DNA of 39,510 bases, from positions 1 to 39,510 of the forward strand of contig JADGEM010000045.1 in the NCBI GenBank assembly GCA_016744375.1, in the 5' to 3' direction. The notes below the pieces were generated by a model, which saw only the letters and a list, made by a program, of their open reading frames with translations, searched no databases and had not been told where the DNA came from. Positions 1-7,380 of this stretch are shown one piece after another. Each line of letters opens with the position of its first letter. Within the stretch, counting starts at the first letter, position 1. The translations under genes and the position numbers were made by a program. The stretch comes from Gammaproteobacteria bacterium (lineage in GTDB: Bacteria > Pseudomonadota > Gammaproteobacteria > GRL18).

Positions 1-1383
1 ACTGAGGATTGGGCGATCGGGGTTGCCGTGTTCAAATTCAATAAAGACTTGCTGGTTGATCCTCGGGAGCATGATATTGCCCCAGCGATGGCCGCAGAGC
101 TCATTGTCTCCACGCAGCCAGCAGGTGGTTTTTTCATCGTACTGGCCTTCACGATCCCAGAGGAACTGGACTTTTACCTGACCATCATCATTGACATAGA
201 TTTCTTCATCTTCCGGGCCTGTGACAAAAGCATTTTGTTTACCATGGATTAAACAATCTCGGGTTATGGCTTTCGGACGAAAAATTATATTCGCTGGAAT
301 ACTGGTGAATTCATTGTAGTAGGTACTGTGTTCACTGGAATCTGCTGGCACATCTTCGTCTAGTGATTGCGGTTGTTTGCCCTTATGTTTGATCTTAATG
401 ATCAGTTGGTCAGCATTATTCGTGTTATAACGATGGCCCGTCTGAGTGAACAGTCTGCCTGCTCTTAAGCGTTGGACATTACTTTTGGCAGAAGCAGTTT
501 TGAACAGGGTGTTATGTTGTTCCTGTCTAAGTCGTGTATAAAATTCGCCTTCTGATTCATTATTGTAAAAACCAGGATAGTGATAATCTTCCAATGAGGA
601 GGTGTGTTTATTTTGTGCTGATTGTTCCAGTGTGCGCTGCGGGGTTTTAAAATTATAATCTCTCAGGGTGCTTTTATCACTAGATGTGTATTGTGTAAGG
701 CTAAACTCATTGATGTGTTCTGATGTTTCATTCAGACCTGAGTTAGTGACAAAAGGGATAACGGTTTCCTGTTCAATAAAACTCAACGCAGTTTTACTAT
801 CACCGAGGAGCATCAGGTGTTTGTCAGCACTGTGGTGAAAATGAAAATGTATGCCCTCTTCTGACATTAAACGGGAGACAAAGTCCCATTCAGTTTCATT
901 GTATTGAGCACAAAATTCTCTTTTAGGAAATGCTCTATCTGTTGACCACTGATATTGTTTTGTTTCTGTCAGACCTGCTTCATTAAATATCTGGCTTATG
1001 ATTGCTTTGACACTAAGGTTTTGAAAAATTCGACAGCCTTTTCGATAGTTCAGAAACCATGCTATAGGGACTATTTTTACAAAGTAGCGGGCAAAGCGGG
1101 TACCATTTTCTAGACATTCAGTTTCACAAATAATGCCATTGAGATATTGAACTTCATTTTCGCCATGAATGGTCAGCAGGGCGCTTCTCTGGATCAATAG
1201 GCTATGATCAAGTAGCTGATCTTCGCAGATAAATTCCAGGTTGAGACAAAAGAGTTCGGAAAGACTTTCTTGCAGGTCAAATTGATAAACTCTGAGTTTA
1301 TTAAGCAGGTTTGACTGATTGGCTTTTGTACTACTGGAAATTGTAAAATTAAAGCGACTGGTATTGGCGTGAGAGTGCTGCAT
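1..1383 (-). CDS. vgrG: Type VI secretion tip protein VgrG (3' end outside window)
   Basis: Reading the minus strand from an ATG at 1383 gives 461 uninterrupted codons that run off the window edge. The start has an AGGGA ribosome site 5-6 bases upstream. The product fits VgrG (TssI), the trimeric spike at the tip of the type VI secretion tube that punctures target cells and carries effectors. The N-terminal part looks like the gp27 hub, and around residues 401-411 there is the family motif VKVQFLWDREG that marks the passage to the gp5/OB-fold region, followed by a CWLRG stretch. The C-terminal needle and any fused effector domain lie outside the window. No other T6SS gene is visible here, so it may be an orphan vgrG island. 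Downstream of its neighbour adk, a strong terminator separates the two, so it is probably transcribed on its own. Confidence 0.9.
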   Translation of the reverse strand, partial: MQHSHANTSRFNFTISSSTKANQSNLLNKLRVYQFDLQESLSELFCLNLEFICEDQLLDHSLLIQRSALLTIHGENEVQYLNGIICETECLENGTRFARYFVKIVPIAWFLNYRKGCRIFQNLSVKAIISQIFNEAGLTETKQYQWSTDRAFPKREFCAQYNETEWDFVSRLMSEEGIHFHFHHSADKHLMLLGDSKTALSFIEQETVIPFVTNSGLNETSEHINEFSLTQYTSSDKSTLRDYNFKTPQRTLEQSAQNKHTSSLEDYHYPGFYNNESEGEFYTRLRQEQHNTLFKTASAKSNVQRLRAGRLFTQTGHRYNTNNADQLIIKIKHKGKQPQSLDEDVPADSSEHSTYYNEFTSIPANIIFRPKAITRDCLIHGKQNAFVTGPEDEEIYVNDDGQVKVQFLWDREGQYDEKTTCWLRGDNELCGHRWGNIMLPRINQQVFIEFEHGNPDRPILS

Positions 1384-1516
1384 AACTTTCCCTGTCGAAA
1401 ATCTGAATCAGGCGGATCCGTTGCCTGATAGGCTATAAGTATTTTGATTATATTCTAATGTTGATTATAAATGCAATGAGGTTTAGCCCCAATGCTCAGA
1501 TAACAAAAAATTATAA

Positions 1517-1556
1517 TAAAAAAGCGGTTAGCTGTGATAGCTAACCGCTTTTTTTT
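1517..1556 (-). terminator. Rho-independent terminator downstream of adk
   Basis: A perfect 12-bp stem (1522-1533 with 1539-1550, core AAGCGGTTAGCT) closes a 5-base loop and is flanked by A-rich sequence on one side and a T-run on the other. It can therefore terminate in either direction. It lies 42 bases after the adk stop codon and before vgrG, both on the minus strand. Confidence 0.92.
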
Positions 1557-1597
1557 AGCATTTCCACAATAGTATGTGACAATGAAGTGATAATAAC

Positions 1598-2239
1598 TTA
1601 ATTGCCTAGTTTTGCTTTAATGGCATTGATCACTGCATCACTTGAAGTGGCTTCAACAGTCAATAACATGCCTTCTTTTTCATAGAATCCAGCAAGTGGA
1701 GCTGTCATTTCGTTATACACTTCAAGGCGGTTGCTGATCACTTCAACCGTTTCATCATCACGTTGAACAACTGGGCCGTCACATTTGTCACATTTGCCTT
1801 CTTCTTTAGGTGGGTTAGATTTAACATTATAAATCTCACCACAGGAAGTACAGGTACGACGAGTGGTTAAACGATCAAGAATTACATCACGAGGCACGTC
1901 AATATTAACCACAGCATCAAGTTCTTCACCCATGTCTGTTAATAATACTTTCAGAGCTTCAGCTTGAGGGATAGTACGAGGGAAACCGTCTAATAAGTAA
2001 CCGCTTTTACAATCATCTTCTTTCAGACGCTCACCCATAATACCCATGATTAAATCATCAGAAACCAGATCGCCTGCATCCATAGCTGCTTTAGCTTGTT
2101 TGCCCAGATCAGAACCCGCTTTAACTGCTGCACGTAAAATATCACCGGTTGAAATTTGAACAGAACCGTCCAATTTAGTTAATAATTTAGCGACAGTACC
2201 TTTACCAGCACCTGGTGCACCTAAAAGAATAAGTTTCAT
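1598..2239 (-). CDS. adk: Adenylate kinase with zinc-type LID domain
   Basis: The 213-aa protein catalyses ATP + AMP = 2 ADP in the cytoplasm and balances adenine nucleotides. The P-loop GAPGAGKGT is at residues 7-15, the AMP-binding STGD at 30-33 and DGFPRT at 84-89. The LID domain has four cysteines at 130, 133, 150 and 153 in a CxxC-16-CxxC arrangement. This is the zinc-binding form of the LID, common in Gram-positive bacteria, whereas the E. coli enzyme has a zinc-free LID. Length is normal for the long bacterial form. The ATG start at 2239 gives the canonical MKLILLGAPG N-terminus. The gene stands alone, with a strong terminator behind it. Confidence 0.97.
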   Translation of the reverse strand: MKLILLGAPGAGKGTVAKLLTKLDGSVQISTGDILRAAVKAGSDLGKQAKAAMDAGDLVSDDLIMGIMGERLKEDDCKSGYLLDGFPRTIPQAEALKVLLTDMGEELDAVVNIDVPRDVILDRLTTRRTCTSCGEIYNVKSNPPKEEGKCDKCDGPVVQRDDETVEVISNRLEVYNEMTAPLAGFYEKEGMLLTVEATSSDAVINAIKAKLGN

Positions 2240-2399
2240 TGTGACTCCAAAAAATATGTTAAGAATATATCGGTAGAAATCAATAACTTATGGTTATTTG
2301 TTTATGGCTACCGAATAAGAAAAATTTAACTGGCAAATATACACTTTTTCTTATCAATATGACAGTACTTTTTACATGTGTTTTTATTTTCCGACAATT

Positions 2400-2408
2400 T
2401 GCTAGAAT
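2400..2408 (+). promoter_or_regulatory. Probable extended -10 promoter of efpL
   Basis: TGCTAGAAT (TG-n plus TAGAAT) lies 36 bases before the efpL start. No good -35 is seen at the right distance, which is typical of extended -10 promoters. Assigned by eye only. Confidence 0.4.
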
Positions 2409-2444
2409 AGCGCTAATTTCTATAAATTCAGGGAAAACAAGCCA

Positions 2445-3011
2445 ATGCCAAAAGCCGCCGATCTTAAACGAGGTGCAATTGTCGAGATTGATGAACAGTT
2501 ATATAAAGTCCGGAATATTGATGTCCGCAGTCCATCTTCACGTGGTGCAAACACCTTGTACAAGGTAACTTTTATGAACATTCTAAAAAAACAGAAACTT
2601 GAGCAGACTTATGGGGGAACTGATTTCATTAAGGATGCGGATACCATGCGCCTTATGCTGCAGTTCTTATTTAAGGATGATCAGTTTTATACTTTTATGG
2701 ATGGTGAAGACTATAATCAGTATACGATGTCTGTTCAAGATATCGATAAAGATGCGGGTTATTTGCCAGATGGCCAGGAAGGGGTGCTGGGTATGCTCTA
2801 TGAGGGAAATCTTATTGGCATCGAACTGCCAGCCTCTGTGAATCTTAAAATTATCAAGACTGATCCTGCAATTAAAGGTGCCTCAGCTTCAGCCAGAACA
2901 AAACCGGCAGAACTTGAAACTGGTCTTGTTGTTCAGGTGCCTGAATATTTAGCGGAAGATGAAGTGATTCGCGTGCTGACTGCAACGGGCAAGTTTGCTG
3001 CCAGAGTTTAA
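2445..3011 (+). CDS. efpL: Elongation factor P-like protein EfpL (YeiP)
   Basis: The 188-aa protein matches the EF-P-like paralogue YeiP/EfpL, which binds the ribosome between P and E sites and relieves stalling at difficult peptide bonds. It has the three-barrel EF-P layout. The tip loop of domain I reads SPSSRGANT at residues 29-37 with Arg33, the loop type of EfpL, in place of the modifiable Lys/Arg context of true EF-P. The C-terminal region has IKGASASARTKPA and the GLVVQVPEYL signature of the family. An AGGGA site lies 10 bases upstream of the ATG. The gene diverges from adk, with 205 bp between them. Confidence 0.93.
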   Translation: MPKAADLKRGAIVEIDEQLYKVRNIDVRSPSSRGANTLYKVTFMNILKKQKLEQTYGGTDFIKDADTMRLMLQFLFKDDQFYTFMDGEDYNQYTMSVQDIDKDAGYLPDGQEGVLGMLYEGNLIGIELPASVNLKIIKTDPAIKGASASARTKPAELETGLVVQVPEYLAEDEVIRVLTATGKFAARV

Positions 3012-3044
3012 TAACTAAATAAAAATGAGATAAAAGGAATGATA

Positions 3045-3905
3045 ATGTATCAACTTTTAATCCGCATGATCTGTGCAATTGCTTTTATGGGGCTGACTAT
3101 TTCTGTGAGTGCAGATACGGCAGTAAATTCACCAGGTGATCAGACGATTACTCTCAAAAAGCCCCCAAAGATTCTAGCTGAATGGTATAAACCGGCAAAT
3201 AAACGTCAGGTATGGCTGCATACGATGTTTCGCTTGCGCAGAGAAATCCTGGCAATGAATGATTATTCAGAAAAAGGCAAACAGGCTGAACTTGAGAAAT
3301 GGTCGCAAAAATTCATCAAAGATTACAAAAGTATTGCGGAAATGGTGCCTCAATGGCAGGATTACCTCGATTTGGATAAATTAGATGATTTAGAAAGTGC
3401 CGTTAAAAATCATGAATATTCATCAATATCGACGATATTAAAGAAAACTTCTAAAAGCTGTATGCATTGTCATGATGACTATCAGACGGTGGCTACTCTG
3501 ATGTTTCGTAGCCCGGTATTTAATGAACGAATCATTAGTGAAGGCTTCTCTGGCGAGAAAATTACTTATGATGAGATTATGGTCCAGCTTTCGAAGTCAG
3601 TGAATCGCATCAATATTGCCATCAAAGATGGTTATTATTCCGATGCACATGAGTTAATTGAGCCTCTTGAGCAGCAATTAGAGCACTTATCGACCAGTTG
3701 TGGTGATTGTCATCAGGAAGATGAAGTCCCAGTTGAACGTATAATGGGCGCTTCACAATCATTACTGCCTGAATTGGCAGAACTGCTGGAGTTAAAAGAA
3801 CAAAGACCAGCGGGAGGAAAATTGGGTGAATTCGCAGTAAAAGTCTGTGCCAAATGCCATTCAATTCACAGGCTTTCCTCTGACTTAAAATTTATCTTTG
3901 ATTGA
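3045..3905 (+). CDS. Periplasmic triheme c-type cytochrome
   Basis: The product is an exported multiheme cytochrome c. An N-terminal hydrophobic signal peptide ends near SVSADT (about residue 23). Three CxxCH heme-binding motifs are present: CMHCH at 139-143, CGDCH at 219-223 and CAKCH at 268-272. The helical stretches before the first two motifs resemble cytochrome c'-like bundles, suggesting two such modules in tandem plus a short C-terminal heme tail. The ATG at 3045 is preferred over one at 3039 because AAAAGGA at 3032-3038 then sits 6 bases upstream. The gene follows efpL by 33 bases and precedes a radical SAM gene by 12 bases. Its redox partner is unknown, and the protein is not assigned to a named family. 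Confidence 0.85.
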   Translation: MYQLLIRMICAIAFMGLTISVSADTAVNSPGDQTITLKKPPKILAEWYKPANKRQVWLHTMFRLRREILAMNDYSEKGKQAELEKWSQKFIKDYKSIAEMVPQWQDYLDLDKLDDLESAVKNHEYSSISTILKKTSKSCMHCHDDYQTVATLMFRSPVFNERIISEGFSGEKITYDEIMVQLSKSVNRINIAIKDGYYSDAHELIEPLEQQLEHLSTSCGDCHQEDEVPVERIMGASQSLLPELAELLELKEQRPAGGKLGEFAVKVCAKCHSIHRLSSDLKFIFD

Positions 3906-3917
3906 ACAGGAATCATT

Positions 3918-4553
3918 GTGAGCAAACCGACTGTATCTCCACTGAAACAAGTGTCAAAAGAAACTCTGGTTTATACCATTGGTAATAATTTATATATTAA
4001 TCTCACGGATCGCTGTACTCTTGCCTGTGAGTTTTGCCCTAAAATACAGGGCAGTATGGATGTCCATGAATACAATTTATTGCTGTCTCAGCGACATTCT
4101 GTTGAGGAATATATCAAGGAAATTGGTAATCCGGGACAGTATGATGAAATTGTCTTTTGCGGTTTTGGTGAGCCCACACTAAGAGTGAAAGAGCTGGTTA
4201 AGATTGCCTGCTACTGTAAAGAATCAGGGACTCGGGTTCGAGTTAATTCGGATGGTTTGGGTAATCTGGTTAATAAACGTAATATTCTTCCGGAACTCGC
4301 CAAATGTGTGGATGCGCTGTCTATTTCCATGAACGCTCAGAATGAAACGGTCTATGATCAGCACTGCGTACCGGCGGTCAAAGGCTCGTTTGATAGTATG
4401 CTGGAATTTTTACGATTAGCACCGAACTATATTCCAGATACAACAGCGACTGCGATAGATGGCCTGGAAGGCGTTGATATTGCTGCTTGTGAGTCAAAAG
4501 CTAAAGAACTAGGAGTTAAATTCAGGCACAGAGTTTTAGATATTGTCGGCTAA
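3918..4553 (+). CDS. Radical SAM protein, TatD-associated type
   Basis: This 211-aa protein has the radical SAM cluster motif CTLACEFC (Cys33, Cys37, Cys40), preceded by LYINLTDR, and a GFGEP SAM-binding motif at about 82-86. The short length and the LYINLTDRC opening resemble the small radical SAM proteins encoded next to tatD in many bacteria, whose reaction is not established. No tatD gene is in the window. Translation starts at GTG 3918 with CAGG upstream. It follows the triheme cytochrome by 12 bases and is probably co-transcribed with it. Radical SAM membership is sure, the subfamily is likely, and the substrate is unknown. Confidence 0.85.
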   Translation: MSKPTVSPLKQVSKETLVYTIGNNLYINLTDRCTLACEFCPKIQGSMDVHEYNLLLSQRHSVEEYIKEIGNPGQYDEIVFCGFGEPTLRVKELVKIACYCKESGTRVRVNSDGLGNLVNKRNILPELAKCVDALSISMNAQNETVYDQHCVPAVKGSFDSMLEFLRLAPNYIPDTTATAIDGLEGVDIAACESKAKELGVKFRHRVLDIVG

Positions 4554-4565
4554 CTAAATTTTTAT

Positions 4566-4593
4566 TTGCATTTTGCTAAAAGTCAGGTAGAAT
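4566..4593 (+). promoter_or_regulatory. Promoter of tRNA-Val
   Basis: TTGCAT at 4566-4571 and TAGAAT at 4588-4593 are separated by 16 bp, a sigma70-like promoter about 20 bases before the mature tRNA 5' end. Confidence 0.55.
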
Positions 4594-4613
4594 ACGCACC
4601 ACTTAACTGCTGT

Positions 4614-4690
4614 GGGTGATTAGCTCAGCTGGTTAGAGCATCGCCCTTACAAGGCGGGGGTCATAAGTTCGAATCTTATATCACCCACCA
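4614..4690 (+). tRNA. tRNA-Val(UAC): tRNA-Val (anticodon UAC)
   Basis: A full cloverleaf can be drawn. The acceptor arm GGGTGAT pairs with ATCACCC and the D stem GCTC with GAGC. The anticodon stem TCGCC/GGCGG closes the loop CTTACAA with anticodon TAC at 4648-4650, and the T arm ATAAG-TTCGAAT-CTTAT is intact. The CCA end is encoded (4688-4690). No second tRNA follows and no repeat of its 3' end was seen that would mark an integrated element. Confidence 0.97.
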
Positions 4691-4731
4691 CTCTTTACAT
4701 CAAACTGCTACAATCTTTCCTGAAGAGTGGT
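4687..4731 (+). repeat. Inverted repeat spanning the tRNA-Val 3' end
   Basis: ACCACTCTT (4687-4695), which includes the tRNA CCA end, is perfectly complementary to AAGAGTGGT (4723-4731) across a 27-base loop. There is no T-run after it. It could act as a weak terminator or affect 3' processing. Confidence 0.45.
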
Positions 4732-5144
4732 TCAATAATTCCAAATAAGCAAATTATCCTAATGTTCGTTTTAAGCCTTTAGAGTGGACAAATAACTGAC
4801 GATCATAATTTTTCATATCCTATTAAGTCTATCCGTAATCCATTACAAGAACCATTATAAAAGTCATTTCTTAATAAATAATTCTTCTCTCACTTCAAAT
4901 GACACTGTATGAACAAATTTCAACAGTGTTTTCTACAATTGCCTTTTGCTATTAAGGCTCGATGATATCACGGCCATCCAATGGCGGCTGAATAGAATTT
5001 CATTATTGTTAAATTGCTTAGTGTTATTGGATCACCTATTATTAATAGGTGATTTGGTAGAATCTAACGGTAAGGAAATACTCACTATAAATTTTATCGT
5101 GTATACCTCAGCGGACATGATGAATTTAAATGGAAGGACGTACA
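4691..5144. other. Gene-free region between tRNA-Val and glk
   Basis: About 450 bp of AT-rich sequence with no convincing gene. Short open frames here lack ribosome sites or run into glk in another frame. It holds the inverted repeat after the tRNA and a perfect hairpin at 5031-5053. I see no tRNA remnant, insertion sequence or further repeat. Confidence 0.6.
5031..5053 (+). repeat. Perfect 10-bp hairpin upstream of glk
   Basis: ATCACCTATT (5031-5040) and AATAGGTGAT (5044-5053) are exact inverted copies around a 3-base loop, 91 bp before the glk start. No T-run follows, so an operator or an mRNA leader structure fits better than a terminator. Confidence 0.6.
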
Positions 5145-6143
5145 ATGAAGGTACTAGCAGGAGATATTGGCGGAACCAAGACTTCGCTTGCCATATTTGA
5201 AGTGATAGGCACACAGCTTGATATGCTGGCATTGGAGAAATTTCCCAGTCAACAGTATGATTCTCTGGATGAGATTATCCGCCTGTTTGTTGAAACGCAG
5301 GATTATAAGTGTGATTGGGGTAGTTTTGGTATTGCGGGTCCAGTGCGTAATGGCCGAGTTGAAACCACCAATCTGCCCTGGTTGATTGATGCTGAGAAAC
5401 TGGCTGATGATATAGGCTTTCGTAAAGTCTGGTTATTAAATGATCTGGAAGCCAATGCCTGGGGTATCAGCGCACTGGAAGAGAAGGATTTCTTTGTGTT
5501 GAGCAGAGGAAAGCCTGATCCACTGGGTAATGCGTCAATTATCTCTGCCGGGACAGGGCTTGGTCAGGCTGGCCTTTACTGGGATGGCATGCAGCATCGA
5601 CCGTTTGCAACCGAAGGAGGGCACAGCAATTTTGCTCCTCACTCCAATCTGGAAATTGCTCTGCTGCAATATTTGAAACAACGTCATCCACATGTTAGCT
5701 GGGAACGAGTGGTTTCTGGAATGGGGGTGGTTAATATCTATGATTTTCTGAGTGAATTTCGTAATCTGGAAACGCCCACATGGCTTGCTGAAGAAATGAA
5801 GGAGGGCGATAAAGCCGCTGCAATTTCAAAGGCAGCACAGGAAGGTAAGTGTCCAGTATGTGCTGAGACATTTGAGTTGTTTGTTCATCTGTACGGTGTT
5901 GAAGCCGGTAACCAGGCACTGAAAATTATGTCCACTGCCGGGATTTATCTCGGTGGTGGCATTGTGCCGAAGAACCTTGAACTCTTTCGTGAGGGAACCT
6001 TTCTGAGAAGCTTCTGGTCCAAGGGACGCATGGAACCTCTGATGCGTGATATACCAGTGAAGGTGATATTGAATGACAGCACTGCGCTTTATGGTCCTGC
6101 CGTATTTGCTGGATATGAGGTTAAAAAAATGGGGGTGAGATAA
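5145..6143 (+). CDS. glk: Glucokinase
   Basis: The 332-aa cytosolic enzyme phosphorylates glucose with ATP to glucose 6-phosphate. It shows the bacterial glucokinase (Glk/ASKHA) pattern: phosphate-1 loop DIGGTKT at 7-13, GIAGPV at 62-67, catalytic Asp100 in LLNDLEA, the phosphate-2 region SAGTGLGQAG, the sugar-binding EGGH at 157-160, and ERVVSGMG. The ATG at 5145 is preferred over the in-frame ATG at 5130 because it has GGAAGGA a few bases upstream and gives the canonical MKVLAGDIGG start. No zinc-binding ROK cysteine cluster is present, so it belongs to the Glk rather than the ROK family. It is a single gene, convergent with the next one. Confidence 0.95.
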   Translation: MKVLAGDIGGTKTSLAIFEVIGTQLDMLALEKFPSQQYDSLDEIIRLFVETQDYKCDWGSFGIAGPVRNGRVETTNLPWLIDAEKLADDIGFRKVWLLNDLEANAWGISALEEKDFFVLSRGKPDPLGNASIISAGTGLGQAGLYWDGMQHRPFATEGGHSNFAPHSNLEIALLQYLKQRHPHVSWERVVSGMGVVNIYDFLSEFRNLETPTWLAEEMKEGDKAAAISKAAQEGKCPVCAETFELFVHLYGVEAGNQALKIMSTAGIYLGGGIVPKNLELFREGTFLRSFWSKGRMEPLMRDIPVKVILNDSTALYGPAVFAGYEVKKMGVR

Positions 6144-6211
6144 GGGCTGAAGCAACTTTAGAAAACCTGAGCTTCCAGATCATGATGATTTAATATCGAT
6201 AGAATGATAGT

Positions 6212-6469
6212 TTACTGTGACTTTCTTAAGAAACCAACAATCGCCAGTAATACCACAGCACCAGCTGTAGAAGTAATTATTGCTCCAATTAAACCACTTC
6301 CAACTGAAAAACCAATCAAGGTAAATAAATAATTACCAACAAATGCTCCGATAATACCGACCAGGGCATTGATGATAAATCCCATTCCCTTACCTTTTAG
6401 TATGAGTCCTGCCAGCCAACCGGCTGTTGCACCGATAAGAACTGTCATGATTAAACCCTGAGTTTCCAT
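6212..6469 (-). CDS. GlsB/YeaQ/YmgE-family small membrane protein
   Basis: The 85-aa protein is almost entirely hydrophobic and glycine-rich, with three predicted membrane helices. Its pattern IGATAGWLAGLI, GLIGxxV-like and GIIGAFVGNYLF is that of the transglycosylase-associated/GlsB-YeaQ-YmgE family, which is linked to stress responses but has no defined reaction. The ATG at 6469 gives the usual N-terminal spacing before the IGAxAGW motif and has AAGGA about 10 bases upstream. A later ATG at 6451 also has AGGG upstream. The gene is monocistronic and convergent with glk. Confidence 0.88.
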   Translation of the reverse strand: METQGLIMTVLIGATAGWLAGLILKGKGMGFIINALVGIIGAFVGNYLFTLIGFSVGSGLIGAIITSTAGAVVLLAIVGFLRKSQ

Positions 6470-6898
6470 AAATCTTTATCCTTATGTTTATTAGCTGATA
6501 GGCATGAAATGATTCAAGTTGTTATTTGTAAAGTAATTATTACACATGAGCAATTGTTTGAGAAATCTATTACCTGCAATCAGCTAGGGAATAGGGCTGA
6601 CAGATAAGGCTAAAAAGTTATTTATTTGGAAATTTAAGAGTTGTTTGGAAACCTTTATTGAGGTTCCTGTCCAGATGATATTTTCATATGAATTAAAAAA
6701 CACACATATTGATCATAAATCAGATTATTTCAAATGTCTGAAAATGTCATAAATTGTGTCTGAAATAGTCATGAACAGGAGCATAAAACTATTTATTATA
6801 GATACGAAAATAAGTAGCAGCCATTGTAGATGTATGGTGAACAACTTTGTTGAAGATGTAAATATTGGTTAAGGATTATTAAAGCTGGGGAAATGAAA
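6470..6898. other. Gene-free divergent region with 22-bp-spaced direct repeats
   Basis: About 430 bp of AT-rich DNA between two divergent genes. TGTCTGAAAATGTCAT (6735-6750) recurs as TGTCTGAAATAGTCAT (6757-6772), exactly 22 bp, or two helical turns, downstream. No open frame with a ribosome site is present. The region must contain promoters for both flanking genes, but none is clear by eye. Confidence 0.5.
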
Positions 6899-7312
6899 AT
6901 GGCTATTGATATAATCTATGTAGATGATGGTAGAGGTGTGATCATAAGAACCTGTGATCAAGTGTCTGGCAATGAGCTGATCCAAGCTCATTTAGAGGTT
7001 TATGAACAGCATAAAATAACTAAGCAGGAATATCATCTTATGGATAATTCCTGGTGTTCTGAGTACAATGTGACTGTTGATGAACTTAAAGTTATTTGTC
7101 AAATAGACTACAAAACATCATTAATAAACCCTGATATTATTAAAGCAATTATTGAATCATCACAATTGAGTTATAGCTTAACAGATGTCTGGCAGGCTTA
7201 TACTGAAGACTATATCCATCACTCAAAATCATTTTCTGATCAAACAAAAGCATTGATCTGGATTCGTGATTTGCTATATTCTTGTTCTTCATTGGATATC
7301 GCTAGCGATTAA
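6899..7312 (+). CDS. Hypothetical protein, 137 aa
   Basis: I do not recognise this small soluble protein. It has no signal peptide, membrane helix or cysteine motif. The N-terminal part (IDIIYVDDGRGVIIRT) looks like alternating beta strands, followed by helices. This general order recalls SpoIIAA/STAS-like folds, but that is only a guess. The ATG at 6899 is preferred over that at 6893 because GGGG ends 8 bases before it and only 2 before the other. It stands alone after a long AT-rich leader carrying two direct repeats, with 68 bp to dacB, so it may have its own regulated promoter. Confidence 0.6.
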   Translation: MAIDIIYVDDGRGVIIRTCDQVSGNELIQAHLEVYEQHKITKQEYHLMDNSWCSEYNVTVDELKVICQIDYKTSLINPDIIKAIIESSQLSYSLTDVWQAYTEDYIHHSKSFSDQTKALIWIRDLLYSCSSLDIASD

Positions 7313-7380
7313 GGTATTATTGATTTTTATGATTAGTTTGATATGTCCTAGATTAGTATTAACTTGTGAAAATTGGCTTA

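Noticed and set aside
28..252. Plus-strand open frame of 74 codons
   Set aside because: It lies opposite the vgrG frame, has no ribosome site and its sequence is the complement of conserved VgrG motifs.
2290..2568. Plus-strand frame overlapping the efpL start
   Set aside because: It covers the efpL promoter and first codons in another frame and has no ribosome site or family likeness.
4614..4690. tRNA-Val considered as attachment site of an integrated element
   Set aside because: No integrase gene and no second copy of the tRNA 3' end were seen in the window.
5031..5053. Hairpin before glk considered as a terminator
   Set aside because: No T-run follows on either strand and no gene ends just upstream.
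4946..5200. Open frame of 84 codons before and into glk
   Set aside because: It overlaps the glk start in another frame, contains the hairpin at 5031-5053 and lacks a ribosome site.
6735..6772. Direct repeats considered as a PhoB box
   Set aside because: A Pho box needs CTGTCAT-type 7-mers 11 bp apart. Here the repeat period is 22 bp and the second heptamer does not match.
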